Source of the DNA: JADJPO01 sp046330955
GTDB taxonomy: Bacteria > Actinomycetota > Actinomycetes > Actinomycetales > Kineosporiaceae
Direction: 5' to 3'
DNA: 64,000 bases
NCBI GenBank assembly: GCA_046330955.1
Contig: JAXLRT010000008.1
Span: 124,001 to 188,000 of the forward strand
Shown here: piece by piece, positions 17,037 to 25,416 of the stretch
Position numbering within the stretch: position 1 is the stretch's first letter
Layout: each line of letters opens with the position of its first letter
The notes under the pieces: generated by a model
Database searches by the model: none
What the model was told of the DNA's origin: nothing
The model's input: only the letters and a program-made list of their open reading frames with translations
Translations under genes and position numbers: made by a program

Positions 17037-17348
17037 ATGAGCAGCGTCCCCCGTATCTTTCGTGCCATTCCCGACGGCCCGGTGACGCCGGCGTCGTCCC
17101 CGATCGCGGTGATCGTCGCCATGCACTGGTCAACGGGAGAGGTGACCGACATCCGGGCCGAGGCCGTGGCGTGGACTCGTGAGGCCGTCCAGGTGCGATG
17201 GACGCCGCCCGGCGGCACCGAGCGCACCGATTGGGTCACGGCGGCCGACGTCCGACGGGCCGCCCCCGGCGCTCGTCCGGCGGCGCCCCGGGGAGCCAGC
17301 GCCGGCGACCTGCCCCGCAGCCCGAACCGGCACCGGCCCCGCTGGTGA
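17037..17348 (+). CDS. Small hypothetical protein
   Basis: A 103-residue soluble protein beginning at the ATG at 17037 (MSSVPRIFRAIP) with a good ribosome site (GGAAGG, 8 bases upstream). The pattern HWSTGEVTDIRAEAVAWTREAVQVRW followed by GGTERTDWVTAADVRR looks like a small beta-barrel or SH3-like fold, but no family is recognised. The last 30 residues are Ala/Pro/Arg-rich and may be disordered. It overlaps, tail to tail, the longer of two possible frames of the minus-strand membrane gene at 17130-17678. Confidence 0.65.
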   Translation: MSSVPRIFRAIPDGPVTPASSPIAVIVAMHWSTGEVTDIRAEAVAWTREAVQVRWTPPGGTERTDWVTAADVRRAAPGARPAAPRGASAGDLPRSPNRHRPRW

Positions 17349-17678
17349 CCCCCACCGTCCGACCCGGGACGACGCCAGCCGGCGCCCGGCGATCGCCAGC
17401 GCGAGCAGGGGCGGCCAGAGGTCGGCCACGGTGAGACCGTGGCCGGCCGAGAACGTCCACAGCACCGCCACCTCGAACGCCTGGTTCGCCCGCGACCACA
17501 TCAGAGCGCAGGCCACGAAGGCCAGGTGGGCAGGGCCGCTGGCGCGCACCAGCGACCAGAGGGCCGAGCCGACCATGAGGCCCAGCACCAGCAGTTGATA
17601 CGCCCGGGGGATGCCACCCAGGGCATCACCCACCACCATCGCGTCCGCGGCCGCCCAGCCGGGTGACTCACCGGCCAT
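17130..17678 (-). CDS. Possible small membrane protein
   Basis: From the ATG at 17678 (MAGESPGWAAADAM) this frame encodes about 182 residues with three or four hydrophobic segments between about 25 and 100 (YQLLVLGLMVGSALWSLV, AHLAFVACALMWS, FEVAVLWTF, LLALAIAGRRL). The hydrophobic part looks like real coding sequence. The Arg/Pro-rich tail after about residue 110 overlaps the opposing small gene and does not. Either the protein really ends in a low-complexity tail, or the gene is broken or has a frame error near 17350. No family is recognised. Confidence 0.4.
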   Translation of the reverse strand: MAGESPGWAAADAMVVGDALGGIPRAYQLLVLGLMVGSALWSLVRASGPAHLAFVACALMWSRANQAFEVAVLWTFSAGHGLTVADLWPPLLALAIAGRRLASSRVGRWGSPAGPVPVRAAGQVAGAGSPGRRRTSAGGGPSDVGRRDPIGALGAAGRRPSHLDGLTSPRHGLGPDVGHLSR

Positions 17679-17781
17679 CGCACTCGTCACTCGGAGGCAG
17701 TCGGCAGACCGGGGGGCCGGCTTCAGCACCGAACGGCGTCCACCAGTGATCGGGCGCACGGCCGGGTCCGGCGGCGAGCCC

Positions 17782-18492
17782 TCAGTCGCCGGCGACCACC
17801 GCGACGTCGCCGGTGGAGGTCCGGGCCACCAGCGATCGACCGGACGCCGGGTCGCTGGCCACGTCGATCCGGGTGTCCCCGACATCGGTCCCGGCGTCGA
17901 CGGCGAAGGTCTCACCGGGCGCCACGTCCACCCGGACATCGCCGGTGGCCGAGACCGCCCGGATCGAGTGCGCGCCGACCGAGGCGATCACCCGCACGTC
18001 ACCCGTCGAGGTCTCCGCGAACAGATCGGCGCCCTCGCCCCCACCGTGCACGACCACGTCCCCGAAGGCGGTGACCGCCGTGACATCGGCCGACGTCGGC
18101 TCCACCCGGACGTCGCCCACGCTGGTGTGCACTCGGACCGGCGATCCGGACGCCACGACGAGTTCGACGTCCGCCTTGCACATCAGGGCGATCAGCGGGC
18201 AGTTCGACCGAGCCTCGACCCGGCCCTCCGCGCTGTGGAAGCTGCTCGACGGTGACCAGAACGCCCACCGCAGCCGCTGTTCCAGCCGTGGTCGTTCGCC
18301 GGCGGCCGCCACCCGCACGGTGATGTCACCGACGTCCGTGCTGGCCTCCACCGGGCCGGCCGTCGCGGGCAGCAGTTGGGTGTCGACCCGGGCCTGCCGG
18401 CCCAGGTAGCCGGCCACCGACACCGCCTGCAGCAGCACCACCACCCCGGCCAGACTGCCCAGGACGATCCGCACCGTGCGCACGGGGGCCAT
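17782..18492 (-). CDS. DUF4097-type membrane-anchored beta-helix protein
   Basis: A 236-residue protein with one N-terminal membrane helix (about 9-31, VRIVLGSLAGVVVLLQAVSVAG). The rest is made of short repeated strands ending in TGDVRV, VGDVRV or FGDVVV (about 105-230), the pattern of DUF4097/DUF4098 putative adhesin or regulatory beta-helix proteins. The repeats are exposed outside the membrane. It is the third gene of an operon after a NarL-type kinase and regulator (1-bp gap to the regulator), a context in which DUF4097 proteins are common. Its role may be in envelope-stress sensing, but this is inference. Confidence 0.8.
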   Translation of the reverse strand: MAPVRTVRIVLGSLAGVVVLLQAVSVAGYLGRQARVDTQLLPATAGPVEASTDVGDITVRVAAAGERPRLEQRLRWAFWSPSSSFHSAEGRVEARSNCPLIALMCKADVELVVASGSPVRVHTSVGDVRVEPTSADVTAVTAFGDVVVHGGGEGADLFAETSTGDVRVIASVGAHSIRAVSATGDVRVDVAPGETFAVDAGTDVGDTRIDVASDPASGRSLVARTSTGDVAVVAGD

Positions 18493-18493
18493 G

Positions 18494-19180
18494 TCAGTTC
18501 TCCTCCGCTCGCTGCATCCAGCGCAGCACCGCGAGCACCCGACGGTGGTCGGTCTCGGCCGGGCTGAGATCGAGCTTGGTGAAGATGCCCGACACGTGCT
18601 TCTCGACCGCGCCCTCGCTGACCACCAGGGCGGCGGCGATGGCGGTGTTCGAGCGTCCCTCGGCCATCAGTGCCAGCACCTGGGACTCGCGAGGGGTCAA
18701 CCGCTGCAACGGATCCCGGCGCCGGGCGCGCGAGAGCAGCTGCAGCACCAGCTCCGGGTCGAGCGCGGTACCGCCGCCGGCCACCCGCCGGATCGCCTCG
18801 ACGAAGTCGGCCACGTCGGCGACCCGGTCCTTGAGGATGTAGCCGACCCCGGTGGCCCGGCCCGCCACCAGATCGGTGGCGTAGTTCTCCTCCACGTACT
18901 GGCTCAGCACCAGCACCGCGGTGTCCGGGTGTTCCTGCCGGATCACCAGGGCGGCGCGCACCCCCTCGTCGGTGAACGTGGGGGGCATCCGGACGTCGAC
19001 CAGCGCCAGATCGGGGTGATGGGCCGCCACCGCGCGCAGCAGCTGCTCGGCGTCCGAACAGGCCTCGACCACCACCATGCCGGCGTCGGACAGCAGTCGC
19101 ACCAAGCCCTCGCGCAACAGCACCGAGTCCTCGGCGATGACGATCCGCAGCGCGCCGTCCGGGACACTCGAGCCGCTCAT
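18494..19180 (-). CDS. NarL/LuxR-family response regulator
   Basis: A 228-residue response regulator. The receiver domain (about 11-130) has acidic Glu17-Asp18 (IVIAEDSVLL), the phospho-acceptor Asp62 (LVDVRMPP) and the switch Lys in GYILKDRVAD. The LuxR-type HTH occupies about 155-220 (LTPRESQVLALMAEGRSN). The ATG overlaps the end of the kinase gene by four bases, so the pair is translationally coupled. The likely target is its own operon or the divergent MMPL exporter (20609), but no operator was identified. Confidence 0.93.
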   Translation of the reverse strand: MSGSSVPDGALRIVIAEDSVLLREGLVRLLSDAGMVVVEACSDAEQLLRAVAAHHPDLALVDVRMPPTFTDEGVRAALVIRQEHPDTAVLVLSQYVEENYATDLVAGRATGVGYILKDRVADVADFVEAIRRVAGGGTALDPELVLQLLSRARRRDPLQRLTPRESQVLALMAEGRSNTAIAAALVVSEGAVEKHVSGIFTKLDLSPAETDHRRVLAVLRWMQRAEEN

Positions 19181-20475
19181 GACACCCCACCCATCGGCAG
19201 CTCCATCACCAGGCGCGTACCGCGCTCCGGCGCTGACTCGATCATCAGCGTGCCGTCGACGGCGGCCAACCGCTGGCGCAACCCGCTCAGCCCGGTGCCC
19301 CGCGTGAGGTCGACGCCGCCCACCCCGTCGTCACTGACCACGATGCGCAGCACCGCCCCACCCTCGGCGGGGGTGATGACACCGGCCTCCACCCGGGCAC
19401 CATGGGCGCGGGCGTGCTTGGCGATGTTGGTCAGCGCCTCGGAGACACAGAAGTAGGCGATGGCCTCGATCGTGGCGTTCGGACGCCGGGACAGGCACAC
19501 GTCGACCTCCACCGGCACCGGCGAGCGGGCCGCGAGCGCCGACAGCGCGGCGTCCAGGCCCCGGTCGGTCAGCACCGGCGGGTGGATGCCGCGCACCACG
19601 TGCCGCAGCTCGACGATGGCCTCCTTCGAGGCGGCGTGCGCGCGGTCGATCAACGGGCGCGCGTCGTCCAGCTCGCCGGCGTCCAGCTTGACCTGCGCCA
19701 TGCCCAGATCCATCGCGATGGCGACCAACCGCTGCTGCGGGCCGTCGTGCAGATCGCGCTCGATGCGCCGGCGCTCGGCCTCGGCCACCTCGACCGCACC
19801 GGCCCGGGTCTCGGTCAGGGTGTGCACGCGTTCGGTCAGGGCCGCGACGTTGCGGCGTCCCCCCTGGCCGAGCAACCAGTCGGCCAGCGCCACGTCGACC
19901 CCGACGAAGACCTTCGCCACCAGGGGCGAGATCACCAGCAGGGCCAGTCCGACGAGCCAGACCGCCGGGCTCGCTGCGACCCGGCCCACCAGCGGGACGG
20001 CGAGCCCGTCGTCCGGCAGCCAGGTCGCGTAGCCCGGGACGGCGACCAGCGCCAGGCCGGTGCCCAGCAGCACGATGATCACCGCGCCGCCCACCAGCCC
20101 CCACAGTGCGATCAGCGCGAGATGACCCTGCGCCTTCCAATCGGCCGGGTCGAGCATCCACCGGCGCCACCACGGCAGCGGGGCCGCGCTGCGCACCGGC
20201 GGCGTCACCAGGGTTCCGGTCAGGGCGTACAGCCGCAGCCGTTCGAAGTGGGCCAGCACCCGGCCCAGCCACAGGGTTGGGATCAGCATCGGCACCCCGA
20301 CGGCGAACACCGGCACCAGCACCACGGCCGTGATCAGCAGCGAGCCGAGGGTGAGGTAGATCGCCGCGAGCAGCAGGTCGGTGATCAACTGAACCGCCGC
20401 ACCCCAGCCCCACAACCAGGTGCGGCCGACGGCGCGGGGCCACCCCAGCGGGGGCGCGGTGGGCATCGAGGTCAC
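19177..20475 (-). CDS. NarL-type sensor histidine kinase
   Basis: A 432-residue membrane kinase. Residues about 25-200 hold four hydrophobic segments of the actinobacterial putative-sensor type (for example LLLAAIYLTLGSLLITAVVLVP and VGGAVIIVLLGTGLALVAV). After a cytoplasmic linker the HisKA_3 dimerisation box carries the phospho-acceptor His243 (RRIERDLHDGPQQRL). The HATPase module shows SEALTNIAKHARA (N box) and VVSDDGVGGVDL then GTGLSGLRQRLAAVDG (G boxes). There is no extracytoplasmic domain of size, so it probably senses a membrane-related signal. It is first in the operon with its regulator and the DUF4097 gene, and divergent from an MMPL transporter. Confidence 0.92.
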   Translation of the reverse strand: MTSMPTAPPLGWPRAVGRTWLWGWGAAVQLITDLLLAAIYLTLGSLLITAVVLVPVFAVGVPMLIPTLWLGRVLAHFERLRLYALTGTLVTPPVRSAAPLPWWRRWMLDPADWKAQGHLALIALWGLVGGAVIIVLLGTGLALVAVPGYATWLPDDGLAVPLVGRVAASPAVWLVGLALLVISPLVAKVFVGVDVALADWLLGQGGRRNVAALTERVHTLTETRAGAVEVAEAERRRIERDLHDGPQQRLVAIAMDLGMAQVKLDAGELDDARPLIDRAHAASKEAIVELRHVVRGIHPPVLTDRGLDAALSALAARSPVPVEVDVCLSRRPNATIEAIAYFCVSEALTNIAKHARAHGARVEAGVITPAEGGAVLRIVVSDDGVGGVDLTRGTGLSGLRQRLAAVDGTLMIESAPERGTRLVMELPMGGVS

Positions 20476-20608
20476 TCCTCGAGGCTAGAAGCCCGGTGAT
20501 GGCCTCGTACATCCGGCGAGCCGCAGCCGGCGGCAGGGGGGTAGCCCCACCCTCGTTCGGGCGGCGGGCACCAATGATTCGCCGGCCCGATCGCAGCACG
20601 GTGGTGGC

Positions 20609-22957
20609 ATGAGGACATCACTGCCATCGCCCCGAACGACGCCGGCCCCCGCCGGCCCGCCGACGTCCGATCCGGTTCCGCCGCTGCGGGGCCCGAGCGG
20701 CTGGAGCCTGCGGCACCGCTGGACGACGCTGCTCGGCACGCTGCTGATCGTCGCCGGCGCCATCGTGTTGTTGGCCGGTGGCCTGAAGACCACCGCCCCG
20801 GCCGAGCAGTTGGTCGGCGACTCGGCCCTGGCCGAGCAGGTACGGGCCGCCGCCGACTTCGGCGACCGCCCGATCGAGAACGTGGTGATCAGCCGCCCCG
20901 GCACTCCCGCGCCCGCCCTGGACGAGGCCACGGCAACCGCCGTCACCACCGAGCTGCGCACCGCCTTCCAGGGCCTGAAAGGCGTTGCGGCCGTGTCTGA
21001 TCCGGTGCTCTCGCCGGATCGCCGGGTGCTGCTGCTACCGGTGGCGCTGGACGCCGCGCCCGACACCATGACCGAGCCGCCGGCCGGCGCGGTCAGCGCC
21101 GAGGACGCCGTCGGGCCGATGCTCGAGGCCACCCGGCGGGTCGCCGCGGCGCACCCCGAGTTGCGCATCGGCCAGGTCGGCCCCGGGTCGATCCAGGCCG
21201 AGGTGGGCAAGCAGTTGGACGCCGACTTCCGGCGCGCCGAGCTGGTCAGCCTGCCGGTCACCCTGGCGATCCTGCTGTTCGCCTTCGGCGCCGTGGTGGC
21301 GGCGGGCGTGCCGGTGCTGCTGGGCATCGCCGCGGTGGCCACGGCCCTGGGGCTGACCGCGCTGGCGTCGCGACACCTGATCCCGGTCGACCCGAACGCC
21401 CAGCCGATGGTGCTGCTGATCGGGCTGGCCGTCGGCGTCGACTATGCCCTGTTCGTGCTGCGCCGCGCTCGGGAGGAACGCGCCCGCGGGTACTCGGCCA
21501 CCGACTCGGTCGTGATCGCCACCCGGCACGCCGGGCGCGCCGTGATGATCAGCGGGATCACCGTGGTGGTGGCCATGGCCGGCATGCTGGTCGCCGGCGG
21601 CCTGTTCACCTCGATCGCCGTCGGCACCGTGCTCGTGGTCGCGGTCGCCGTCCTGGCCTCGGCCACCGTCCTGCCCGCCATGCTGGGCCTGCTCGGCGAT
21701 CGCGTCGAGGCTCTCCGCCTCCCCTTCCGCGGACGCCGCCGCCCCCGCCCCATCCCCACCCCTGCCGCCACCCCCACCCCCCTCGTCGCCCCCGCCCCCA
21801 CCCCCCTCGAGCGCAATGTCACGTCGCGCTCATCTGGCGAGCGTGACGTGACATCGCGCTCGCCCGAGGTGAGCGGATTCTGGGCCGGCCTGGCCGGAAT
21901 GGTCACGCGGCGTCCAGCAGTGTGGTCGGGTCTGGCCGCCATCGCGCTCGTGGCGCTCGCCGTCCCGGCCCTCGGCATGCGGACGGCGTTACCCGGCGCC
22001 GAGAGCCTGCCCAGCAGTTTCGCCACCGTCGATGCCTACAACCGGCTGTCCGCCGCGTTCCCGCAGGACGGCACCACGGTCGACGTCGTCGTCAAGACCC
22101 CGGCCAGTGCCGCGGGGCGCGTGGAATCCGCTCTGGCGCAGGGATTCCGGACGGCGCTGGGCACCGGTCAGGTGGTCGGTGAGGCACCGAAGATCACCGC
22201 TTCCACCGACAAGACGGTGCACGTGCTGTCCCTGGCGGTGCCGCTGCAGGAGAGCGACCCGGCGATGGACGACGTCGTGGCCCGGGTGCGCGCCGAGGTG
22301 GTGCCGGTGATCACGTCGAACCTGAGCGGGGTGAGCGCCCAGGTGAACGTGGGTGGCGCGGCCGCCGGGTCCGACCTGGCCAACTGGATGACCGACCGGC
22401 TGGTGCCGGTGGTGGCGTTCGTGCTGGTGCTGACCCTGCTGGTGATGTTGCTGGCCTTCGGTTCACCCGCCCTCGCCCTGGCCACGGTGGGGTTGAACCT
22501 GCTCTCGGTCAGCGCGGCGTACGGGGTGATGACCCTGGTGTTCCAGCACACCTGGGCCGAGGGGCTGTTCGACTTCACCTCGATCGGCTCGGTGGCCTCC
22601 TGGATCCCGCTGCTGCTGTTCGTGATCCTGTTCGGGTTGTCGATGGACTACCACGTGTTCGTGGTCAGCCGGGTCCGCGAGGCGTTCACGGACGGCGCCA
22701 CGCCGCGTGAGGCGGTACGGCTCGGCGTGGCCCGCTCGGCGGGCGTCGTGACCAGCGCGGCCGTCGTCATGGTGGCGGTGTTCGCGATCTTCGCGACGCT
22801 GTCGTCGCTGGAGATGAAGGAGCTGGGCATCGGTCTGGCCAGCGCGATCCTGATCGACGCCACCGTGGTGCGCGGAGTGCTGCTGCCCGGCGTCCTGGCC
22901 CTGATCGGACGACGCGCCCACACCGGCCCGCGCTGGATCCCGGTGCTGCACCACTGA
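20609..22957 (+). CDS. MMPL-family (RND) transporter
   Basis: A 782-residue RND-type exporter of the MMPL family, which moves lipids or drugs across the membrane using the proton gradient. One helix at about 37-55 and a first extracytoplasmic loop are followed by a five-helix block (about 208-365), with the typical GLAVGVDYALFVLRRAREERARG motif. The second half repeats the plan, with LFGLSMDYHVFVVSRVREAF near residue 675. The cytoplasmic linker (about 370-425) is Pro-rich and contains an unusual in-frame palindrome (21809-21861). It is divergent from the two-component operon, a common context for MMPL or drug exporters, so regulation by that system is plausible. It ends at the convergent palindrome E. 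Confidence 0.92.
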   Translation: MRTSLPSPRTTPAPAGPPTSDPVPPLRGPSGWSLRHRWTTLLGTLLIVAGAIVLLAGGLKTTAPAEQLVGDSALAEQVRAAADFGDRPIENVVISRPGTPAPALDEATATAVTTELRTAFQGLKGVAAVSDPVLSPDRRVLLLPVALDAAPDTMTEPPAGAVSAEDAVGPMLEATRRVAAAHPELRIGQVGPGSIQAEVGKQLDADFRRAELVSLPVTLAILLFAFGAVVAAGVPVLLGIAAVATALGLTALASRHLIPVDPNAQPMVLLIGLAVGVDYALFVLRRAREERARGYSATDSVVIATRHAGRAVMISGITVVVAMAGMLVAGGLFTSIAVGTVLVVAVAVLASATVLPAMLGLLGDRVEALRLPFRGRRRPRPIPTPAATPTPLVAPAPTPLERNVTSRSSGERDVTSRSPEVSGFWAGLAGMVTRRPAVWSGLAAIALVALAVPALGMRTALPGAESLPSSFATVDAYNRLSAAFPQDGTTVDVVVKTPASAAGRVESALAQGFRTALGTGQVVGEAPKITASTDKTVHVLSLAVPLQESDPAMDDVVARVRAEVVPVITSNLSGVSAQVNVGGAAAGSDLANWMTDRLVPVVAFVLVLTLLVMLLAFGSPALALATVGLNLLSVSAAYGVMTLVFQHTWAEGLFDFTSIGSVASWIPLLLFVILFGLSMDYHVFVVSRVREAFTDGATPREAVRLGVARSAGVVTSAAVVMVAVFAIFATLSSLEMKELGIGLASAILIDATVVRGVLLPGVLALIGRRAHTGPRWIPVLHH
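21809..21861. repeat. 53-bp palindrome inside the MMPL coding sequence
   Basis: Two 23-nt arms (21809-21831, 21839-21861) are complementary at 21 of 23 positions around a 7-nt loop. Each arm is also nearly its own reverse complement (GAGCGC...GCGCTC). In frame they give a near-duplicate peptide, ERNVTSRS-SG-ERDVTSRS, inserted in the disordered linker of the transporter. Confidence 0.85.
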
Positions 22958-22991
22958 GCCCACCCGCCCCCGAGCCCACCCACCCAACCCG

Positions 22992-23081
22992 CTCATGCTC
23001 CGTGGCCGACGCTCGATGCTCCGCTGGTGGCCCAGGTGGCCCGCCGGCGCGGAGCATGACGGGCGCCCTGCGGAGCATGAG
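22992..23081. terminator. Nested palindrome E between convergent genes, probable bidirectional terminator
   Basis: CTCATGCTCCG pairs with CGGAGCATGAG at the outside, and an inner ATGCTCCGC pairs with GCGGAGCAT, giving two nested stems over 90 bp. It occupies most of the 144-bp gap between the MMPL gene (plus) and the PPOX-fold gene (minus). There is no T-tract, as is usual in GC-rich actinobacteria. Confidence 0.6.
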
Positions 23082-23101
23082 CAGGTTGGGACGGGGTGGC
23101 G

Positions 23102-23527
23102 CTAGGCCGGGCCGACCCGGCGGCCGGTGAGCTCGTCGATCTCGAGCCGCAGGACGACGTCCCGGTCGCCGTGGGCCCAGGCCTCGAGTTTGCGGTGGGC
23201 CAGGTCGACCAGCTCGGCGTCGTCCTCGCGCCGCAACCGCCCGGTGGCGATCACCGACCAGCCCGAACGCCCGGACGCGGAGGAGCTGTCGACCTCGTAG
23301 ACCACGTCCAGGCCTGCCCCGGCGTCGGTCAGGTGTCGCACCAGCCAGGCGTCCGGCGCGGTCCGGAAGAAGACCCCCTCGCGGGACACCAGGTGGTTCA
23401 ACACGATGATCTTGGGTTTGCCCTCCGCCACCAGGGCCAGGCGCCCGAGGTGAGTCGCGGCCAGCAGCCGGGGGCACGCTGCCGGATCGAGAGCCTCGAT
23501 CTGCTCGTCCGGTTCGAACACCGCCAT
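23102..23527 (-). CDS. Pyridoxamine 5'-phosphate oxidase-fold (FMN/F420-binding) protein
   Basis: A 141-residue split-barrel flavin-binding protein starting at the ATG at 23527 (MAVFEPDEQIEALDPAACPRLL). The motifs are CPRLLAATHLGRLAL, VLNHLVSREGVFFRTAPDAWL and a C-terminal VVLRLEIDELTGRRVG, the usual endings of PPOX-type proteins in actinobacteria. These bind FMN or F420 and some reduce small molecules, but the substrate is unknown. The frame is open much further upstream but that part is antisense to the PrsW gene. It is divergent from the PrsW gene with about 213 bp between. Confidence 0.85.
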   Translation of the reverse strand: MAVFEPDEQIEALDPAACPRLLAATHLGRLALVAEGKPKIIVLNHLVSREGVFFRTAPDAWLVRHLTDAGAGLDVVYEVDSSSASGRSGWSVIATGRLRREDDAELVDLAHRKLEAWAHGDRDVVLRLEIDELTGRRVGPA

Positions 23528-23740
23528 CTGGTTCCACTCCTCAGGGCCATCTGCCGAACGCCCGAGCCGGATGGCCGGACGTGACACGTCCCACCTTCCC
23601 CCGGTTCCGCCGACCGGACAAACGACGGCGCGCACCCGGCTCGACACGGAAGGCTTCGAGCGGGTTACCGTGTGCGCGTGTCCTTGCACAGAGCTCGGCC
23701 CCCGCACCGGGCCGGCGGGTAGTCCGACGGGGGTCGAGGC

Positions 23741-25270
23741 GTGGCCAACTGGTTCATCAACGTCGACGGGTTCACCTCGGGCCCGCATCCGGTGGACCAC
23801 GTCCGTCACTGGGTCACCCACCGGCAGCTGCCCGAGGCCACCCTGTTCTGGCCGGACGGCGGCAGCAGCTGGCTGGCCACCGCCCAGGCCGCGCCCCTGA
23901 TCCTCGATGCGGCAGGCCCCGCACCCGCGCCCTGGGCGGGCACAACGCCCGCCGCGCGGCCGGTTGGCACTGCGGTGCCCGCGTCGGCGTCGGCGCCCAG
24001 CCCCATGCCCCAACCCGGCGCCATGCCTCCCGCGGGGATGCCGCAGCCGAACGGCATACCTCACCCCGGCGTCCGGCCGAGCACCCCGACGCCGGCCGAG
24101 ACCTCCTACCCGGGTCACGCCACCTACTCCGCCCCCTATGCCGTCGCCTACGCTCCCCCGCACGGCGCGCCTCACGGCTACGGCTACCCGGCACATCAGG
24201 CACCGCGTGGCGGGCTGCACGCCTTCGCCGACCGGTTGGCCGACTTCGCCGGCGTCGAGCGGATCACGGGGTTCCGGCCGCGGGAACTGATGTCCCTGGC
24301 GTTGCGCAAGCACGGCCAGGACGAGCTGGAGCAGACCTTCGCCACCGGCCTGCCGGGCTTCACCCCGCCGCTCGAGAAGGTGTTGTCCGACTGGCCCAAA
24401 CCGTGGATCTTCGTACGGCTGTACCTGACCGCCTCGATGCTCTTCCTGGGATTCGTGGCCCTGGTCGAGGTCTTCGAGAACTACAACCTGCTGCCCGGCC
24501 TGCTCGTGGTGGGCAGCTTCGCCGTCCCGCTGTCGGTGTTGGTGCTGTTCTTCGAGCTCAACACCCCCCGCAACATCTCGCTCTACGCCATCACCCGCGC
24601 ATTCCTCATCGGCGGCGTGATCTCGCTGGCGATCACGCTGGTGCTGATCCAGTTCGGCAACAGTCAGAACGCGATCCTCGGCCCACTGCTCACCGGCATC
24701 CTCGAAGAGGTCGGCAAGCTGCTCGCGGTATTCGTGATCGCCCTGCGCATGCCCGGCCTGCGCTATCCCTGGATCCTCAACGGCATGCTGTTCGGGGCGG
24801 CGGTGGGCGCCGGGTTCGCCGCGTTCGAGTCCGCCGGCTATGCCATGACGACCATGCTCACCGAGAGCAGCGAATCCGGGCTGGGGGTCGGCCCGGCCAT
24901 CACCGTGATCTTCCTTCGGGGGGCGCTGGCCCCCTTCGGCCACGTGGTGTGGACCGCCCTGGCCGCCGGCGCGCTGTGGCGGGTGAAGCGTGATCGGGCC
25001 ATGAGCCCGGCCATGTTGGTCGATCTGCGCGTCCTGCGGGTGTTGATCATGGTGATCGCCCTGCACGCCATCTGGGACTTCGGCGTCCAGCTGCCGTTCA
25101 TGCTGAAGTACGCCGCCCTCGGCGTGACCGCCTGGGTGCTGGTGCTCGGCATGGTCACCGCCGGGTTGAAGCAGATCAAGGCCACTCAGGTCAACGCCGC
25201 GCGGGGTGGATCCAACCTGCCGCAGCCCACGGCACTGCAACCGACGGTGCCGCCGGTCGGCAGCCGGTGA
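23741..25270 (+). CDS. PrsW-family intramembrane metalloprotease with N-terminal GYF_2 domain
   Basis: A 509-residue membrane protein starting at GTG 23741. Residues 3-55 form a GYF_2-like domain (WFINVDGFTSGPHPVDHVRHWV and ATLFWPDGGSSW), usually a protein-peptide recognition module. A Pro/Met/Ala-rich linker follows (to about 150). The remaining part has eight or so helices with the PrsW signature: Glu322-Glu323 in LEEVGKL, then FGAAVGAGFAAFESAGYA and the C-terminal HAIWDFGVQL. PrsW of Bacillus cleaves an anti-sigma factor, and many actinobacterial homologues have unknown targets. No anti-sigma gene is nearby. Confidence 0.88.
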   Translation: MANWFINVDGFTSGPHPVDHVRHWVTHRQLPEATLFWPDGGSSWLATAQAAPLILDAAGPAPAPWAGTTPAARPVGTAVPASASAPSPMPQPGAMPPAGMPQPNGIPHPGVRPSTPTPAETSYPGHATYSAPYAVAYAPPHGAPHGYGYPAHQAPRGGLHAFADRLADFAGVERITGFRPRELMSLALRKHGQDELEQTFATGLPGFTPPLEKVLSDWPKPWIFVRLYLTASMLFLGFVALVEVFENYNLLPGLLVVGSFAVPLSVLVLFFELNTPRNISLYAITRAFLIGGVISLAITLVLIQFGNSQNAILGPLLTGILEEVGKLLAVFVIALRMPGLRYPWILNGMLFGAAVGAGFAAFESAGYAMTTMLTESSESGLGVGPAITVIFLRGALAPFGHVVWTALAAGALWRVKRDRAMSPAMLVDLRVLRVLIMVIALHAIWDFGVQLPFMLKYAALGVTAWVLVLGMVTAGLKQIKATQVNAARGGSNLPQPTALQPTVPPVGSR

Positions 25271-25416
25271 GTTCCGCTCGGCGGTCCGCCGGCGACACCC
25301 CAGCGACCGGCGGGTGACCTGCGGCGAACCATTGCGTAGGTTGAGCCTCTGGAATTGCACCAGCAGTGCACGTCGATCCTGGCCCATCACGGCCGTAGGG
25401 ATGAGGGAGTCCACCC

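Noticed and set aside
23528..25414. Long N-terminal extension of the PPOX-fold gene frame
   Set aside because: Antisense to the PrsW gene and Gln/His/Arg-rich. The recognisable protein starts at 23527.
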